Source: an uncultured Candidatus Binatia bacterium
GTDB lineage: Bacteria > Desulfobacterota > Binatia > UBA9968 > JAJDTQ01
Length of the DNA: 64,000 nucleotides
Assembly: GCA_958295985.1 (NCBI GenBank)
Contig: OY282432.1
Span: 1,550,001 to 1,614,000, forward strand
Reading direction: 5' to 3'
Shown here piece by piece: positions 36,996 to 46,506 of the stretch. Position 1 is the stretch's first letter. The number at the start of each line of letters is the position of its first letter. The notes under the pieces were generated by a model. It was not told the origin of the DNA, made no database searches, and saw nothing but the letters and a program-made list of their open reading frames with translations. The position numbers and the translations under genes were made by a program.

Positions 36996-37814
36996 TCAAT
37001 CGGTGATGTCGAAGCGCAGCAGCGTCGCCGGCGTCTTGTAGTAGGCTTCCCGGCAGTCCGCTTCCGAGGCGTACTGCCCGGGCTGCATCCGTCGGGCGCG
37101 CACCGAGACCCGGAGCGGCGCGACGTCGAAGGGGTAGGGGGCCATCTTCACGGTCCCGTCAGCGCCCGGCGTCACGCGCAGCTCGACGCCGTGGTCGGGC
37201 GTGTAGCCGGCAGGGATGGGCGCCAGGCACTCTTCCTTGAACCCGCGGTCGTCGTAGCCGTCGCAGCAGAAGTAGAGCGACAACAGGTCGAAGAGCTGAA
37301 GCATGCGGTAGTTGATCCACAACTCCTCTTCGAACCCGGGGTTTCCGGGGGCGAGGGTGGCCTTGTCCCGTCGCTGCTGATCCTCGAGTTCGCCCAGCAC
37401 GGCCTTGACCCCGGCGCTCAGATCCCGGACTCTCGGCTTGGGACGGGTCAGGACGTCATAGCGGCCGCGCCACAAGCCGGTGCGGTGCATGGAGACGAGC
37501 ACGCCGGCGTAGAGGTCGTGGCCGCGAACCCAGTCCACGTTTCGCCGGTAGGCCCGGAGTTCCGCGGCTTCGAAGCCCGGGATTCTCTCCCGGTGCCCGT
37601 AGGGCCGGCCCTTTTCGACGTTCATGCGCGGCAACCCTTCCCACTCGCGGTAGCCGCTGTCGTGGTACGTGGTGGCGACGACCATGGTGTCGTAGGGCCG
37701 GAGTTGCGCAAACCGGTCGTTGCCCCAATGGGCCGCGAACTGCGCCGACAACTCGGCGTGCTCCTCCTGTGTGCTGACATAGGTTGAACCGTCACCCAGT
37801 TCACGTATGACCAT
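36996..37814 (-). CDS. DUF3891 family protein
   Basis: The 272-residue protein is recognised as DUF3891 from TQEEHAELSAQFAAHWG, TTYHDSGYREWEG, VSMHRTGLWRGRYD and LQLFDLLSLYFCCDGYDDR. The His and Asp in H-D-G-Y positions recall metal-dependent phosphohydrolase (HD-like) sites, but catalysis is unproven. It has a strong AAAGGAGGAGCGGGA site. It follows the DmfA2-like gene on the same strand with a 90-base gap, so the two may be transcribed together. Confidence 0.88.
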   Translation of the reverse strand: MVIRELGDGSTYVSTQEEHAELSAQFAAHWGNDRFAQLRPYDTMVVATTYHDSGYREWEGLPRMNVEKGRPYGHRERIPGFEAAELRAYRRNVDWVRGHDLYAGVLVSMHRTGLWRGRYDVLTRPKPRVRDLSAGVKAVLGELEDQQRRDKATLAPGNPGFEEELWINYRMLQLFDLLSLYFCCDGYDDRGFKEECLAPIPAGYTPDHGVELRVTPGADGTVKMAPYPFDVAPLRVSVRARRMQPGQYASEADCREAYYKTPATLLRFDITD

Positions 37815-37904
37815 TCCCGCTCCTCCTTTGTCCGCGGACCGTTTCTTTCATCTCGAATTTCTTCGTTCCTCGACGCCGCCGGTGCCCGCCCATCCATCCA
37901 TTGT

Positions 37905-40121
37905 TCAGTCGCTGCGAAAACGGTGCAGCACGTTGTCGAGCATACGCGAGATGTTGTTGTCGAAATCGTTGTGAGGGAGGCTCCCGCAGAACGAGATCGA
38001 GCCGACCGAGAACACCGCGCCGCCGTTCGGCGTCTCGAAGAACACGAGCTCGGAGCGGATGAGATCCCGCGCCGGCACTCCGGGACGGGTGCGGTGATGG
38101 GTCAGGATCTCCTCCGGGACCAGTACGAAGGTGTCGTCGTGCTCCGCCGAACGGGCGAGCACGAGAGCGTGGGGCGGAGAGCCCAGGCTCGGGTCCAGCC
38201 AGTCGAGCTCGAAGCCGGCCGCTCCCCCGCCGCTCAGGCCGAAGTCGCCGAGAACCTCGTCCTCGATGCCCTCGAAGATCCAGGCGGCGCGGCGGTCGCG
38301 GGAAGCGGGCAGGCGCCGGTAGCAGGTGCCGTGAAAGTCGCCCTGTGCGATGAATCCCACTCCCGCGAGGCGTTGGGGGGCGCGGCCGCTGTTGCGCCAC
38401 AGCCCGCCGTAGCCGCCGTCGAAGGCGTTGTAGTACTCCCCGGGCTCCGCCGCCCAGGCGCGGATCCCGGTCTCGCCCCGGCGGATCTCGACCGCGCCGG
38501 GGAATTCCGGATTGACCGCGACGCGCCAGTAGAAGCCGTTGCCGCCGAGGTACATCAGGCGTCCGCCCCGTTCGGTGTAGTCGGTGAGGGCGTCGAGCGA
38601 GCGCGGGGTGTGGTACTCCGGGTGCGAGGTCGTCATCACCACTTTGTACGGTGTGATGGCGTCGACACCGTCCGCGTCGAGGTCCTCGTCGGTGATGACG
38701 TCGAAGTCGTGGCCGCGCGCTTCCAGCCACGCGAGGAGGTGGGTGTCGGCGGGAAAATGGCGCAGGCAGGAGCCGCCCTCGGGGTCCGCGTACGCGCAGA
38801 AGCCGGAGCGCTGGTTGATGATGGGGCGAAGCCTCGACGAATAGCTCACCCCGCTACCGTCGCGGTGGAAGTTGTAGGTCGAGATCCCGTACTCGGGGTG
38901 CTCGTCCGGCGTCCAGGGACGCGCCTGCCATCGCGCGACCTGCGCGCGGTAGGCGTCGTTGACCCTGCCCCGGGCGAAGTTGGCATAGACGATGTAGGTG
39001 AAGACGGGGAAGAGCACGCAGGCGCTCGACCGGGCTCGCCCCGGGGCGGCGCGCACGAAGAAGGGCACCATGTCCTCGTCCTCGCCCGCGCGCAGGCGCA
39101 CCGCGTAGACGCCGCTCTTGAAGTCCTCCGGCACCTCGAAGCTGAAGTCGGTCTCCCAGCCGCAGTCGTAGAGGTCGTCGTCGTGGAAGTGGATCGCGCC
39201 GTAGTGCTCCGGGGCGTGGCGCCAGCACATCTCCTCGCCCGTCCAGCGCGAGCCTTTCATGGCGCGCGCCGGCAGGTTGACGGTCTCGCCGTGCATCGCG
39301 TGGGGGCCGGTGTCGATGATGCGCGTAGACGACATCTCGCGGGAGAAGTCCCACGCCGCAACGGCTGCCGCGCCGGAGCCGGGTGCGGGAGTCTCGCCCG
39401 CGGCGCGGAACGCCGCGTCCGGGTCAAGCGCCGCCGCCCGCACCTGCGGCGCTTCGAGCTTGCCGTTGTAGTGGTCGCAAGGGGGCGAGCCCGCGCGCGC
39501 CGCGAACAGGAGATCGCCGCTCCCCGCGCAGTTCCCCCCGAACGCGGCGGAGGCGGTGACGGCGCCCGAGTCATCGACCCTCATCGCCGGCGCGAGTGCC
39601 TGCTGGCCGAGCGCAAGCTCGCCCCTGTCCGCGTCGTAGCTGAGGAAGACTCGGTACCAGGCGCGGGCGCGCAGCGCCTTGCCGACGCTTGCGGTGCTGG
39701 TCCCGGCGCCGTCGCTCAAGGTGGCGGCGAGCGAGCCTTCCTCGTCGATCTCGAGGGTGAAGCCCGCGTCGGTCGCGGCATCGACCCGGGACACGAGGCC
39801 CTGCCGGCGGGGGAGGACCGGCAGGGTAGGCCAGATCGTGGCCGTCACCGTGAAGCTCCGAAGGGCGTCCAGGGACGCGGTGGCGGAAACCCGGGCATAG
39901 GAGCCGCTGTAGATCGGCTGCACCCGCGACGGGTAACGCCCGGCAAAGGCGGCGTCGACGGGTTGCTCGCGCACGCCCGGCCCGGCCGGGTTGGGGTCGC
40001 CGCTGATGACCCGCACCAGGCGCGCCTCATAGTCCTCGGACGCGGCCGAGCTCACCTTGAACGCGACCGTCTCGCCGGGGGCTGCCGAGTAGCGGTCGGC
40101 ATAAGCGGTGATGGGAAGCAT
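37905..40121 (-). CDS. N,N-dimethylformamidase large-subunit-like protein
   Basis: The 738-residue protein resembles the beta (large) subunit of N,N-dimethylformamidase. An N-terminal beta-sandwich with a LamG-like region (RAWYRVFLSYDADRGELALG) comes first. A large C-terminal domain follows with STYNFH, MYLGGNGFYWRVAV and EPGEYYNAFDGGYGGLWR. DMFase uses an iron held by two tyrosines and a glutamate in this domain; equivalent Tyr and Glu residues are plausible but I could not align them. No small (alpha) subunit gene is adjacent, so the substrate may not be DMF. A GGAGATACCCGAA site precedes the start. Confidence 0.85.
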   Translation of the reverse strand: MLPITAYADRYSAAPGETVAFKVSSAASEDYEARLVRVISGDPNPAGPGVREQPVDAAFAGRYPSRVQPIYSGSYARVSATASLDALRSFTVTATIWPTLPVLPRRQGLVSRVDAATDAGFTLEIDEEGSLAATLSDGAGTSTASVGKALRARAWYRVFLSYDADRGELALGQQALAPAMRVDDSGAVTASAAFGGNCAGSGDLLFAARAGSPPCDHYNGKLEAPQVRAAALDPDAAFRAAGETPAPGSGAAAVAAWDFSREMSSTRIIDTGPHAMHGETVNLPARAMKGSRWTGEEMCWRHAPEHYGAIHFHDDDLYDCGWETDFSFEVPEDFKSGVYAVRLRAGEDEDMVPFFVRAAPGRARSSACVLFPVFTYIVYANFARGRVNDAYRAQVARWQARPWTPDEHPEYGISTYNFHRDGSGVSYSSRLRPIINQRSGFCAYADPEGGSCLRHFPADTHLLAWLEARGHDFDVITDEDLDADGVDAITPYKVVMTTSHPEYHTPRSLDALTDYTERGGRLMYLGGNGFYWRVAVNPEFPGAVEIRRGETGIRAWAAEPGEYYNAFDGGYGGLWRNSGRAPQRLAGVGFIAQGDFHGTCYRRLPASRDRRAAWIFEGIEDEVLGDFGLSGGGAAGFELDWLDPSLGSPPHALVLARSAEHDDTFVLVPEEILTHHRTRPGVPARDLIRSELVFFETPNGGAVFSVGSISFCGSLPHNDFDNNISRMLDNVLHRFRSD

Positions 40122-40413
40122 TTCGGGTATCTCCGGCTACGACAGCCTCTTGTAGCGGCGCAGGGGCCTGCGCTCCTCGTACTTCCGAAACGAACCGGCG
40201 CGGCTGAGCGCCGTCGCGCGGCACGGACCAAATTCCCACAACTCACGAAACCACACGCTCTGCCGGCATTGCCCGCACGGGCCTCTGACAGCAATCAGAA
40301 CGCATGCGCGGGCGTTGGGAATCAAGCAGTACCTGCGGGGTACCTGATGATGTTACCGCTCCAAGCGGTGCGTGTCGATCTGTCGAATCCCTGAAAGGAC
40401 CGGAGTATCCAAT
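40122..40413. other. Intergenic region upstream of the DmfA2-like gene
   Basis: About 290 bases without a believable gene. It must contain the promoter of the minus-strand DmfA2-like gene. GTACCTGCGGGGTACC near 40327 forms a small hairpin. Nothing else stands out, and the open frames here are shadows. Confidence 0.5.
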
Positions 40414-41194
40414 GGCCGCCCCGCCGCTGCTCGCGATTTCTTCGCCGCCTCCGCCGTGGCCGCCGGCCACGAGGGGGTCCTGGCCAAGGCCCCGGACGGT
40501 CTCTGTGAGGCCGGCGAGCCTGGGCGGCGGCGTTGCGTTGGTTCCTGACGAACCGCCGGGCGGTCTCCATGAGGCCGGCGAGCGCAGCCGCAACCGGCTC
40601 CAGGTCGAGCGCGCGCACACTCTGGATCCGGTGGTCCTGGTATCCTGTCCCACAAATAACTGCGCTAATCTGCTGGTCCGTTTTGCCGTCGGCTGCGTTG
40701 CTCCTCCTCGCTTGGTGTTTGGCCGCTGCTCGTTGTCGTGCCTTGCCGACAACAAAAAGTCCTGCGCATTTTGGCACAGTTTGTGGGACAGGACACTAGC
40801 GGTCGAGTGGCGCCACGGCCGTCGCCGGGGCCGGCTGAGCAACCTGCACCTGGGCGCCCGGGGTCCGGCCGACGGCTCGCTGGTTACGCTGGGCCGGACT
40901 TTCAAGGGCTTGACAGACGCCGTGCTCATGGAGCAGACGGAGTTGTTGCAGCGGCTGGAGACCGCCCGGGACCGGCACACCGTGCGGATGGAGGTGGTGG
41001 TGGCCTGCAACGACCTTCGGGCGAGCCCGCAGTATCCCGTGGGTATGGCTTCGCCACCGCGTACGGCTACCGCACCCCCTATGGCGAGCCCGCAGTATCC
41101 CGGGAGTCCGGCCCTGCGATTCGCCCGCGTGATACGGTGCCGGCCCGACAAGCGCGCGGAACGGGCGGACACCCTCGATAGCGTGCGCCATTGA
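40414..41194 (+). pseudogene. Decayed ATP-dependent DNA ligase, C-terminal part
   Basis: Fragments in two frames match the C-terminal half of ATP-dependent DNA ligases: FFAASAVAAGHEGVLAKAP (from 40414), a frame change, HEAGERSRNRLQVERAHTLD, then GRRRGRLSNLHLGARGP, TLGRTFKGLTDA and RFARVIRCRPDKRAE up to the stop near 41194. The upstream nucleotidyl-transfer domain with the catalytic lysine is missing. The remnant is split at HTLDPVVL by a MITE-like insertion. A 19-base direct repeat (41021 and 41084) has added 63 bases near the end. It therefore cannot make an active ligase. Confidence 0.8.
40641..40797. mobile_element. MITE-like insertion with 16-base terminal inverted repeats
   Basis: The left end TATCCTGTCCCACAAA (40641) and the right end TTTGTGGGACAGGACA (to 40795) are inverted repeats with one mismatch in 16. 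The ~157-base element has no coding frame and interrupts the ligase remnant between HTLDPVVL and VEWRHGRRRG. A clear target duplication was not found. A diverged relative lies at 2981-3031. Confidence 0.65.
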
Positions 41195-41238
41195 CGACGC
41201 GGCGAACGCCGGACAGGGTCCGTTGAGGAAGGACGGCG

Positions 41239-42384
41239 ATGAGCGACCTGGCAACGATGAGAACCGATGTGGTGGGTAGCCTGCTGCGACCGGAGCGGCT
41301 CAAGCAGGCGCGGCGCGGTTTCGAGGCCCGGGAGGTGGATGCCGGCGGATTGCGAGCGGTGGAGGACGAGGCAATCCGCGAAGCGGTGGCGCTGCAGGAG
41401 AGCCTGGGACTGGGCGTGGTGACCGACGGAGAGTTCCGCAGGCTGAACTTCCAGGACAGCTTCGGCGCCTGCGTGGACGGGTTTCGCTCGACCACGCCCC
41501 GCATGGAGATCCTGGAGCGGCAGTCCCGCGGTGGAGAGGCGCTGCGGCGTTGGGACGTTCAACGTGACGTGGCGCCCGAGGTGCCCGTCTGGCACCGGCT
41601 GCCCGCGGTGGAGCGCTTGCACTTGGCGCGGAACCTGCCGCTCGAAGAATACCGATACCTCAGCACCGTGACCGGCGTCCCCGCCAAGGTGGCGCTCGTG
41701 GGCCCTGACCGCATCAGCCAGCGGTTCGACTACGAAAATTCACGCGGGGTCTATGCCACCGTGGACGAATTTCTCGCCGACGTCGTGGCCATTGAGAAGA
41801 CCATGGTGGCGAGTCTGGTGGAGGCCGGCTGCCGCTACATCCAGATCGACGCACCGGGCTACACGGCCTATGTCGACGAGCCGTCGCTGGAGGCCATGCG
41901 GCAGCGGGGCGAAGACCCGGACGCCAACCTGGAGCGGTCCATCGCCGCGGACAACCGGCTCCTGGAAGCCTTCGGCGACGCCGTGTCGGGCATCCATCTC
42001 TGCCGGGGCAACCAGCGCAGCATGTGGCACCGGGAGGGCTCCTACGATGCGGTGGCGGAGCGGTTGTTCGCGGGACTGAAGCACCGTAGGCTGCTGCTGG
42101 AATACGACTCCGAACGCGCCGGCGGGTTCGAGCCGCTGCGGTTCGTCTCCAGGGGCACGGTGGTGGTGCTGGGACTCGTGAGCACCAAGGTGCCGGAGCT
42201 GGAAAGCGTGGACCATCTGAAGCGGCGCATCGATGACGCCGCCCGGTTCCTGCCGTTGGAGCAGTTGGCCATCAGCCCGCAGTGCGGCTTCTCTTCGGAC
42301 GTGGTGGGCAATCTCGTGACGCCGGACGACCAGAAGCGGAAGCTCGAGCGGGTGGTGGAGACGGCGCGGCAGGTGTGGGGTTAG
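41239..42384 (+). CDS. Cobalamin-independent methionine synthase (MetE C-terminal) family protein
   Basis: The 381-residue protein matches the single catalytic barrel of MetE-type methyltransferases and lacks the N-terminal MetE half. The zinc ligands are HLC in GIHLCRGNQRS and the cysteine in ISPQCGFSSD; YIQIDAPGYTAY is another family block. Such short homologues are often found in catabolic clusters and may transfer methyl groups or act as C1 or epoxide-alkane enzymes instead of making methionine. The ATG follows GAGGAAGGACGGCG. Confidence 0.87.
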   Translation: MSDLATMRTDVVGSLLRPERLKQARRGFEAREVDAGGLRAVEDEAIREAVALQESLGLGVVTDGEFRRLNFQDSFGACVDGFRSTTPRMEILERQSRGGEALRRWDVQRDVAPEVPVWHRLPAVERLHLARNLPLEEYRYLSTVTGVPAKVALVGPDRISQRFDYENSRGVYATVDEFLADVVAIEKTMVASLVEAGCRYIQIDAPGYTAYVDEPSLEAMRQRGEDPDANLERSIAADNRLLEAFGDAVSGIHLCRGNQRSMWHREGSYDAVAERLFAGLKHRRLLLEYDSERAGGFEPLRFVSRGTVVVLGLVSTKVPELESVDHLKRRIDDAARFLPLEQLAISPQCGFSSDVVGNLVTPDDQKRKLERVVETARQVWG

Positions 42385-42447
42385 CGCGCGACGTTGGCGG
42401 AGGCGGCACCTCCGCATCGCGCGCCCGCGGCAAGGGGGAACGGACCC

Positions 42448-43026
42448 GTGAGTGATGTGAGGATCTTTCCGAGCTTTCTCCACGGCCGGGTGGTCATCAA
42501 GGTGGGGGACATCACCCGGGAGGCGGTGGACGCGGTGGTGAACGCCGCCAACGGCTCGCTTATGGGCGGCGGCGGGGTGGACGGGGCGATCCACCGGGCC
42601 GGCGGCCCGGCCATCCTCGATGAGTGCAAGACCCTGCGGGCCACGCGCTACCCGGACGGCTTGCCCACCGGCGGCGCGGTCCTGACCACCGCCGGAAGCA
42701 TGGCCGCGCGCCACGTGATCCACACCGTGGGTCCGGTTTACGGCAGCGGCGGCGCGGACAAGGTGGAGAAGCTGGCCCGGTGTTACCGCAACTCCTTGAG
42801 GATCGCCGCGGAGGAGGGACTGGCCACGGTGGCCTTTCCGGCCATCTCCACCGGCATCTACGGCTATCCGATGGATGAGGCGGCCGCGGTATCGTCCCGG
42901 GCCATCAGCGACTCGCTCCGTTCCAGCCCTTCCATCCGGGAGGTGCGGCTGGTGTTCTTTCTGCCCCGCGACGCGGAGATGTTCCTGCGCCACCAGGCTT
43001 TCGACACGGACGGACTCACAGACTGA
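42448..43026 (+). CDS. Macrodomain protein (O-acetyl-ADP-ribose deacetylase-like)
   Basis: From GTG 42448 the protein has 192 residues. It contains the macrodomain blocks VGDITREAVDAVVNAANGSL, GGGGVDGAIHRAGG and FPAISTGIYGYP, which form the ADP-ribose pocket and the glycine-rich loop. The NAAN and GGGVDGAIHRA residues are those of the catalytically active YmdB/MacroD type. It should hydrolyse O-acetyl-ADP-ribose or remove ADP-ribose. It is located between catabolic enzyme genes, with no ART gene nearby. The longer frame from 42394 is not supported. Confidence 0.92.
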   Translation: MSDVRIFPSFLHGRVVIKVGDITREAVDAVVNAANGSLMGGGGVDGAIHRAGGPAILDECKTLRATRYPDGLPTGGAVLTTAGSMAARHVIHTVGPVYGSGGADKVEKLARCYRNSLRIAAEEGLATVAFPAISTGIYGYPMDEAAAVSSRAISDSLRSSPSIREVRLVFFLPRDAEMFLRHQAFDTDGLTD

Positions 43027-43041
43027 CGGAGACCCGGCGCC

Positions 43042-44169
43042 ATGAAGATCCAGGCCATCAAGACCCGGCGGCTCTCGAACATCCCTCTGGAGTTGCCGTT
43101 CCACGAGCGACGGCTCGAGGGCTCCGTGGACCTGTTGTGGGTCGAGACCGACGAGGGCATCACCGGCATGGCCGAGCTGGGTCATGGGCCGGCCGAGGCG
43201 GTCCTGCGGTTCATCGAGACGGACCTCACGCCCTTCCTGCTGGGCCGGGACCCGCTGGAGAACGAGCGCGTCATGCACGAGATGCGCTGGCGCTTCAACC
43301 CGCGGGCCGAGCCCGGCGTGTGGAACGTGGCGGTGAGCGCCGTCGACGTGGCGCTGTGGGACATCAAGGGCAAGCTCTACGATGTCCCGGTCTGGCGTTT
43401 GCTGGGAGGCGCTCAGAAGTCGGTGCCCTGCTACCTCACCTTCGGTCTCAGGAGCTACGGCCGGGAGGCCCTGGCGGAGGCCGCGCGGCACTGGGCCGGC
43501 CGCGGCCACAAGCGTCTCAAGCTGATGGTGGGACGAGTCAACGTCCACGGCGAGATCGACATGCGCGGCGCCAGCGGCGCCCACCGCGAGGACGATCCGG
43601 CGGAGGACGAACGCCGGGTCCGGGCCGTCCGGGAGGCCGTGGGCGACGACGTGGAGCTCATGGTGGATGCCGCCTGCCTGTTGCGCTACGACGCGGCGCT
43701 CCGCTGGTGCAAGCGGCTGGAGCCGTACAACCTGATGTGGTTCGAGGAGCCCATCCTGCGCAACGACCCGGCCCGGCTGGCGGCGTTGCGGCGCCACACC
43801 TCCATCCCCATCGCGGCCGGCCAATGGGAGGATTTCTACGGGCTGGGGGCGCTGGTGCGGGCCGAAGCCGTGGACTTCGTCAACATCCAGGTGGGGTCCG
43901 TGGGGGGCTTCACCATGGGCATGAAGGCGGCGGCGATGGCGCAGGCCTTCGACCTTCCCATCGGCAACGGAGCCTACTACGACATGCACCTGCACGCGGC
44001 CGTGCCCAACGGCTGGCGCACCGAGTTCCATCTGACCAACTGGCTGACGGCCAAGGCGATCTACAAGCACCCGCCCGAGCCCGCGGATGGCTGGGTGACG
44101 CTGCCGGAAACCCCCGGTCATGGGATGGTCCTGGACGAAGACGCGGTGCGGGAATACAGCCGGGGTTGA
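43042..44169 (+). CDS. Mandelate racemase/muconate lactonizing enzyme family protein (enolase superfamily)
   Basis: The 375-residue protein has the capping domain (1-130) and a barrel. The conserved metal ligands appear as D209 in LMVDA, E235 in FEEP and E263 in GQWED. The general base region GHKRLKLMVG (155-164) carries lysines at 157 and 160, not the usual KxK. Such enzymes abstract an alpha-proton from a carboxylate and dehydrate or epimerise sugar acids. The SDR gene starts 35 bases downstream, which suggests a joint sugar-acid pathway. Confidence 0.87.
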   Translation: MKIQAIKTRRLSNIPLELPFHERRLEGSVDLLWVETDEGITGMAELGHGPAEAVLRFIETDLTPFLLGRDPLENERVMHEMRWRFNPRAEPGVWNVAVSAVDVALWDIKGKLYDVPVWRLLGGAQKSVPCYLTFGLRSYGREALAEAARHWAGRGHKRLKLMVGRVNVHGEIDMRGASGAHREDDPAEDERRVRAVREAVGDDVELMVDAACLLRYDAALRWCKRLEPYNLMWFEEPILRNDPARLAALRRHTSIPIAAGQWEDFYGLGALVRAEAVDFVNIQVGSVGGFTMGMKAAAMAQAFDLPIGNGAYYDMHLHAAVPNGWRTEFHLTNWLTAKAIYKHPPEPADGWVTLPETPGHGMVLDEDAVREYSRG

Positions 44170-44204
44170 ACGCTCCGGTCTCCGGACGGTGGAGGGCAAG
44201 GCTC

Positions 44205-44957
44205 ATGGGGCAACTCGACGGCAAGGTGGCTCTGGTGACGGGATTCGGCTCGGGCCTGGGGCGCGCCATCGCGGTGAGCTTCGCCCGGGAAGGCTGCGCG
44301 GTGGCGGGGACCTCCACCACTCTCAGCAAAGGCCAAGAGACTCTCGGGCTCGTTCGCGCCGAGGGCGGCGACGCCGTGTTCAAGGCCGCGGACGTCAGAC
44401 GGCACGATGAGATGAAGGAGGTGGTGGCGGCCGCGGTGGAGCGTTACGGCGGCCTCGATATCGTGGTCCACAGCGCCGGGGTCCGCACCAACGGCGCGGT
44501 GACGGAGATTTCCGAGGAGGACTGGGACCGCACCCTGGACACCAACCTGAAGGGTGTCTTCAACGTTTGCCGTCACGCCATCCCCGAGATGGTCAAACGC
44601 GGCGGCGGCGTCATCATCAACATCGCCGCCCGCTCCGGGATGATGGGGCAGGCGGGGCGCGCCGCCTACTGCGCCTCCAAGGGCGGCATGGTCCGGTTGA
44701 CCGAGGCCATGGCCGAGGACCACGCCCGACAGAACATCCGGGTCAACTGCATCTGTCCGGGCCCCAACCGGACTCCCATGGTGGATACGTCGACGCCGGA
44801 AAAGCTGGCGCGCTATGCCGCCCGGGTGCCGTTGGGCCGCATCGGAGAGCCCGAGGACGTGGCACAGGCGGCGTTGTATCTGGCGTCGGACGCGGCATCC
44901 CACGTGACCGCGGCCATCCTGCCGGTGGACGGCGGCATGCGGCTGACCGGGGCGTGA
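44205..44957 (+). CDS. Short-chain dehydrogenase/reductase
   Basis: The 250-residue protein is a classical SDR. It has the cofactor motif TGFGSGLG, the HSAG strand, the catalytic YCASK (YxxxK) and the C-terminal DGGMRLTGA. The 5' frame is open far upstream, but the GGAGGGCAAGGCTC site places the start at ATG 44205. It probably oxidises the product of the neighbouring enolase-superfamily enzyme; this is inferred from adjacency only. Confidence 0.92.
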   Translation: MGQLDGKVALVTGFGSGLGRAIAVSFAREGCAVAGTSTTLSKGQETLGLVRAEGGDAVFKAADVRRHDEMKEVVAAAVERYGGLDIVVHSAGVRTNGAVTEISEEDWDRTLDTNLKGVFNVCRHAIPEMVKRGGGVIINIAARSGMMGQAGRAAYCASKGGMVRLTEAMAEDHARQNIRVNCICPGPNRTPMVDTSTPEKLARYAARVPLGRIGEPEDVAQAALYLASDAASHVTAAILPVDGGMRLTGA

Positions 44958-45042
44958 ATCCGCGTTTGAAAACCCGTTCCGACGCCGTTTCCGAGAACGA
45001 ATCCCGCCCGAAATGTCAAGCGGAACGGCTGCCGTATATGGG

Positions 45043-45071
45043 TTGACCCCTCATCGGGGATGTTCTAAGAG
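45043..45071 (+). promoter_or_regulatory. Predicted citrate synthase promoter
   Basis: TTGACC (45043-45048) and TAAGAG (45066-45071) are 17 bases apart, matching consensus at five and three of six bases. The message would start about 30 bases before the ATG, leaving room for the GGAAGAGG site. Confidence 0.45.
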
Positions 45072-45107
45072 TGCTACTTCTTAAATCGCACAGGAAGAGG
45101 ATGACGT

Positions 45108-46403
45108 ATGACGGCAGAAACCTTGACCGTAACGGATAACCGGACGGGTACATCCTACGAGATTCCCATTGAGAACGGCGCCATCAATGCTTTCCACCTC
45201 CGGCAGATCAAGTCGTCGGAGGGAGATTTCGGCCTCATGAGCTATGACCCGGGCTTTCTGAACACGGCCTCGTGCCACAGCCGCATCACCTTCATCGACG
45301 GCGACGTCGGCATCCTGCGCTATCGTGGATACCCCATCGAGCAGTTGGCCGAGGAAAGCACCTACCTGGAAACCACCTATCTGATCTTCCACGGCGAGTT
45401 GCCCACGGCCGCGGCGCTGGACGACTGGACCTGGAACATCGCCCACCACGCGCTGCTCCACGAGAACATCAAGAAGTTCATCGACGGTTTCAAGTATGAC
45501 GCTCACCCCATGGGGATGCTGGTGAGCTCCATCGCGGCGCTTTCGACCTTCTATCCCGAGGCCAAGAAGACGTTCGACCCGGAATCCCGGCGCGTGCAGA
45601 TCTTTCGCCTGATGGGCAAGATCCCCACCCTGGCGGCCTTCGTCTACCGGCACAGCATGGGGTTGCCCTACGCCTACCCGGACAACGAGCTCAGCTACAC
45701 CGGCAACTTCCTCAACATGCTCTTCAAGATGACCGAGCTCCAGTATTCGCCGGACCCGGTGCTGGAGAAGGCGCTGGACGTGCTCTTCATCCTGCACGCG
45801 GACCACGAACAGAATTGCAGCACCAACGCCATGCGCAGCGTTGGCAGCTCCCAGACCGATCCGTACTCCGCCCTGGCCGGCGCCGCGGCCGCGCTCTACG
45901 GACCGCTTCACGGCGGCGCCAACGAGATGGTGCTGCGCATGCTGGAGGAAATCGGCTCCAAGGACAAGGTTCCGGGCTTCATCAAGCGGGTGAAGGCCGG
46001 CGAAGGGCGCCTCATGGGCTTCGGGCACCGGGTCTACAAGAACTACGACCCGCGGGCGAAGGTGATCAAGCGGGTGGCAGACGAGGTGTTCGAGGTCACC
46101 GGGCGCAACCCGCTGCTGGACATCGCCCTGGAGCTCGAACGCATCGCCCTGGAGGACCCGTACTTCATCGACCGCAAGCTCTACCCCAACGTCGACTTCT
46201 ACTCCGGGCTCATCTACCAGTCCATGGGACTGCCCGTGAGCATGTTTCCCGTGCTGTTCGCCATCGCCCGGACCTCCGGCTGGCTCGCCCAGTGGGTGGA
46301 GATGCTGGAGGACCCCGAGCAGAAGCTCGCCCGCCCGCGCCAACTCTACCTCGGTTCGGAGGTGCGCGACTACGTCCCCATGGGCCGCCGGCAGGCGGCC
46401 TAG
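45108..46403 (+). CDS. gltA: Citrate synthase
   Basis: The 431-residue protein has the type II citrate synthase length. It carries SCHSRITFIDGDVGILRYRG, the catalytic regions HADHEQNCST and GFGHRVYKNYDPRAK, and NVDFYSGLIYQSMGLP with the catalytic aspartate. It condenses acetyl-CoA and oxaloacetate to enter the TCA cycle. It stands alone with its own promoter. The C-terminal RARQLYLG-like end (ARPRQLYLGSEVRDYV) is intact. Confidence 0.96.
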   Translation: MTAETLTVTDNRTGTSYEIPIENGAINAFHLRQIKSSEGDFGLMSYDPGFLNTASCHSRITFIDGDVGILRYRGYPIEQLAEESTYLETTYLIFHGELPTAAALDDWTWNIAHHALLHENIKKFIDGFKYDAHPMGMLVSSIAALSTFYPEAKKTFDPESRRVQIFRLMGKIPTLAAFVYRHSMGLPYAYPDNELSYTGNFLNMLFKMTELQYSPDPVLEKALDVLFILHADHEQNCSTNAMRSVGSSQTDPYSALAGAAAALYGPLHGGANEMVLRMLEEIGSKDKVPGFIKRVKAGEGRLMGFGHRVYKNYDPRAKVIKRVADEVFEVTGRNPLLDIALELERIALEDPYFIDRKLYPNVDFYSGLIYQSMGLPVSMFPVLFAIARTSGWLAQWVEMLEDPEQKLARPRQLYLGSEVRDYVPMGRRQAA

Positions 46404-46506
46404 GCGGTTTGGCAGTGACCTATCGCGGCAAGTCCCTTTGGCGGGCTTGACGCCACGCTTGGTCAGACCTCATAATCCAGCCAGCTCAACTGGACAGAGA
46501 AAGAGC

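Noticed and set aside
43137..44957. A 606-codon plus-strand frame over the enolase-superfamily and SDR genes
   Set aside because: Its first two thirds are an Arg/Gly-rich shadow of the enolase-superfamily gene. The SDR begins at ATG 44205 after a good ribosome site.
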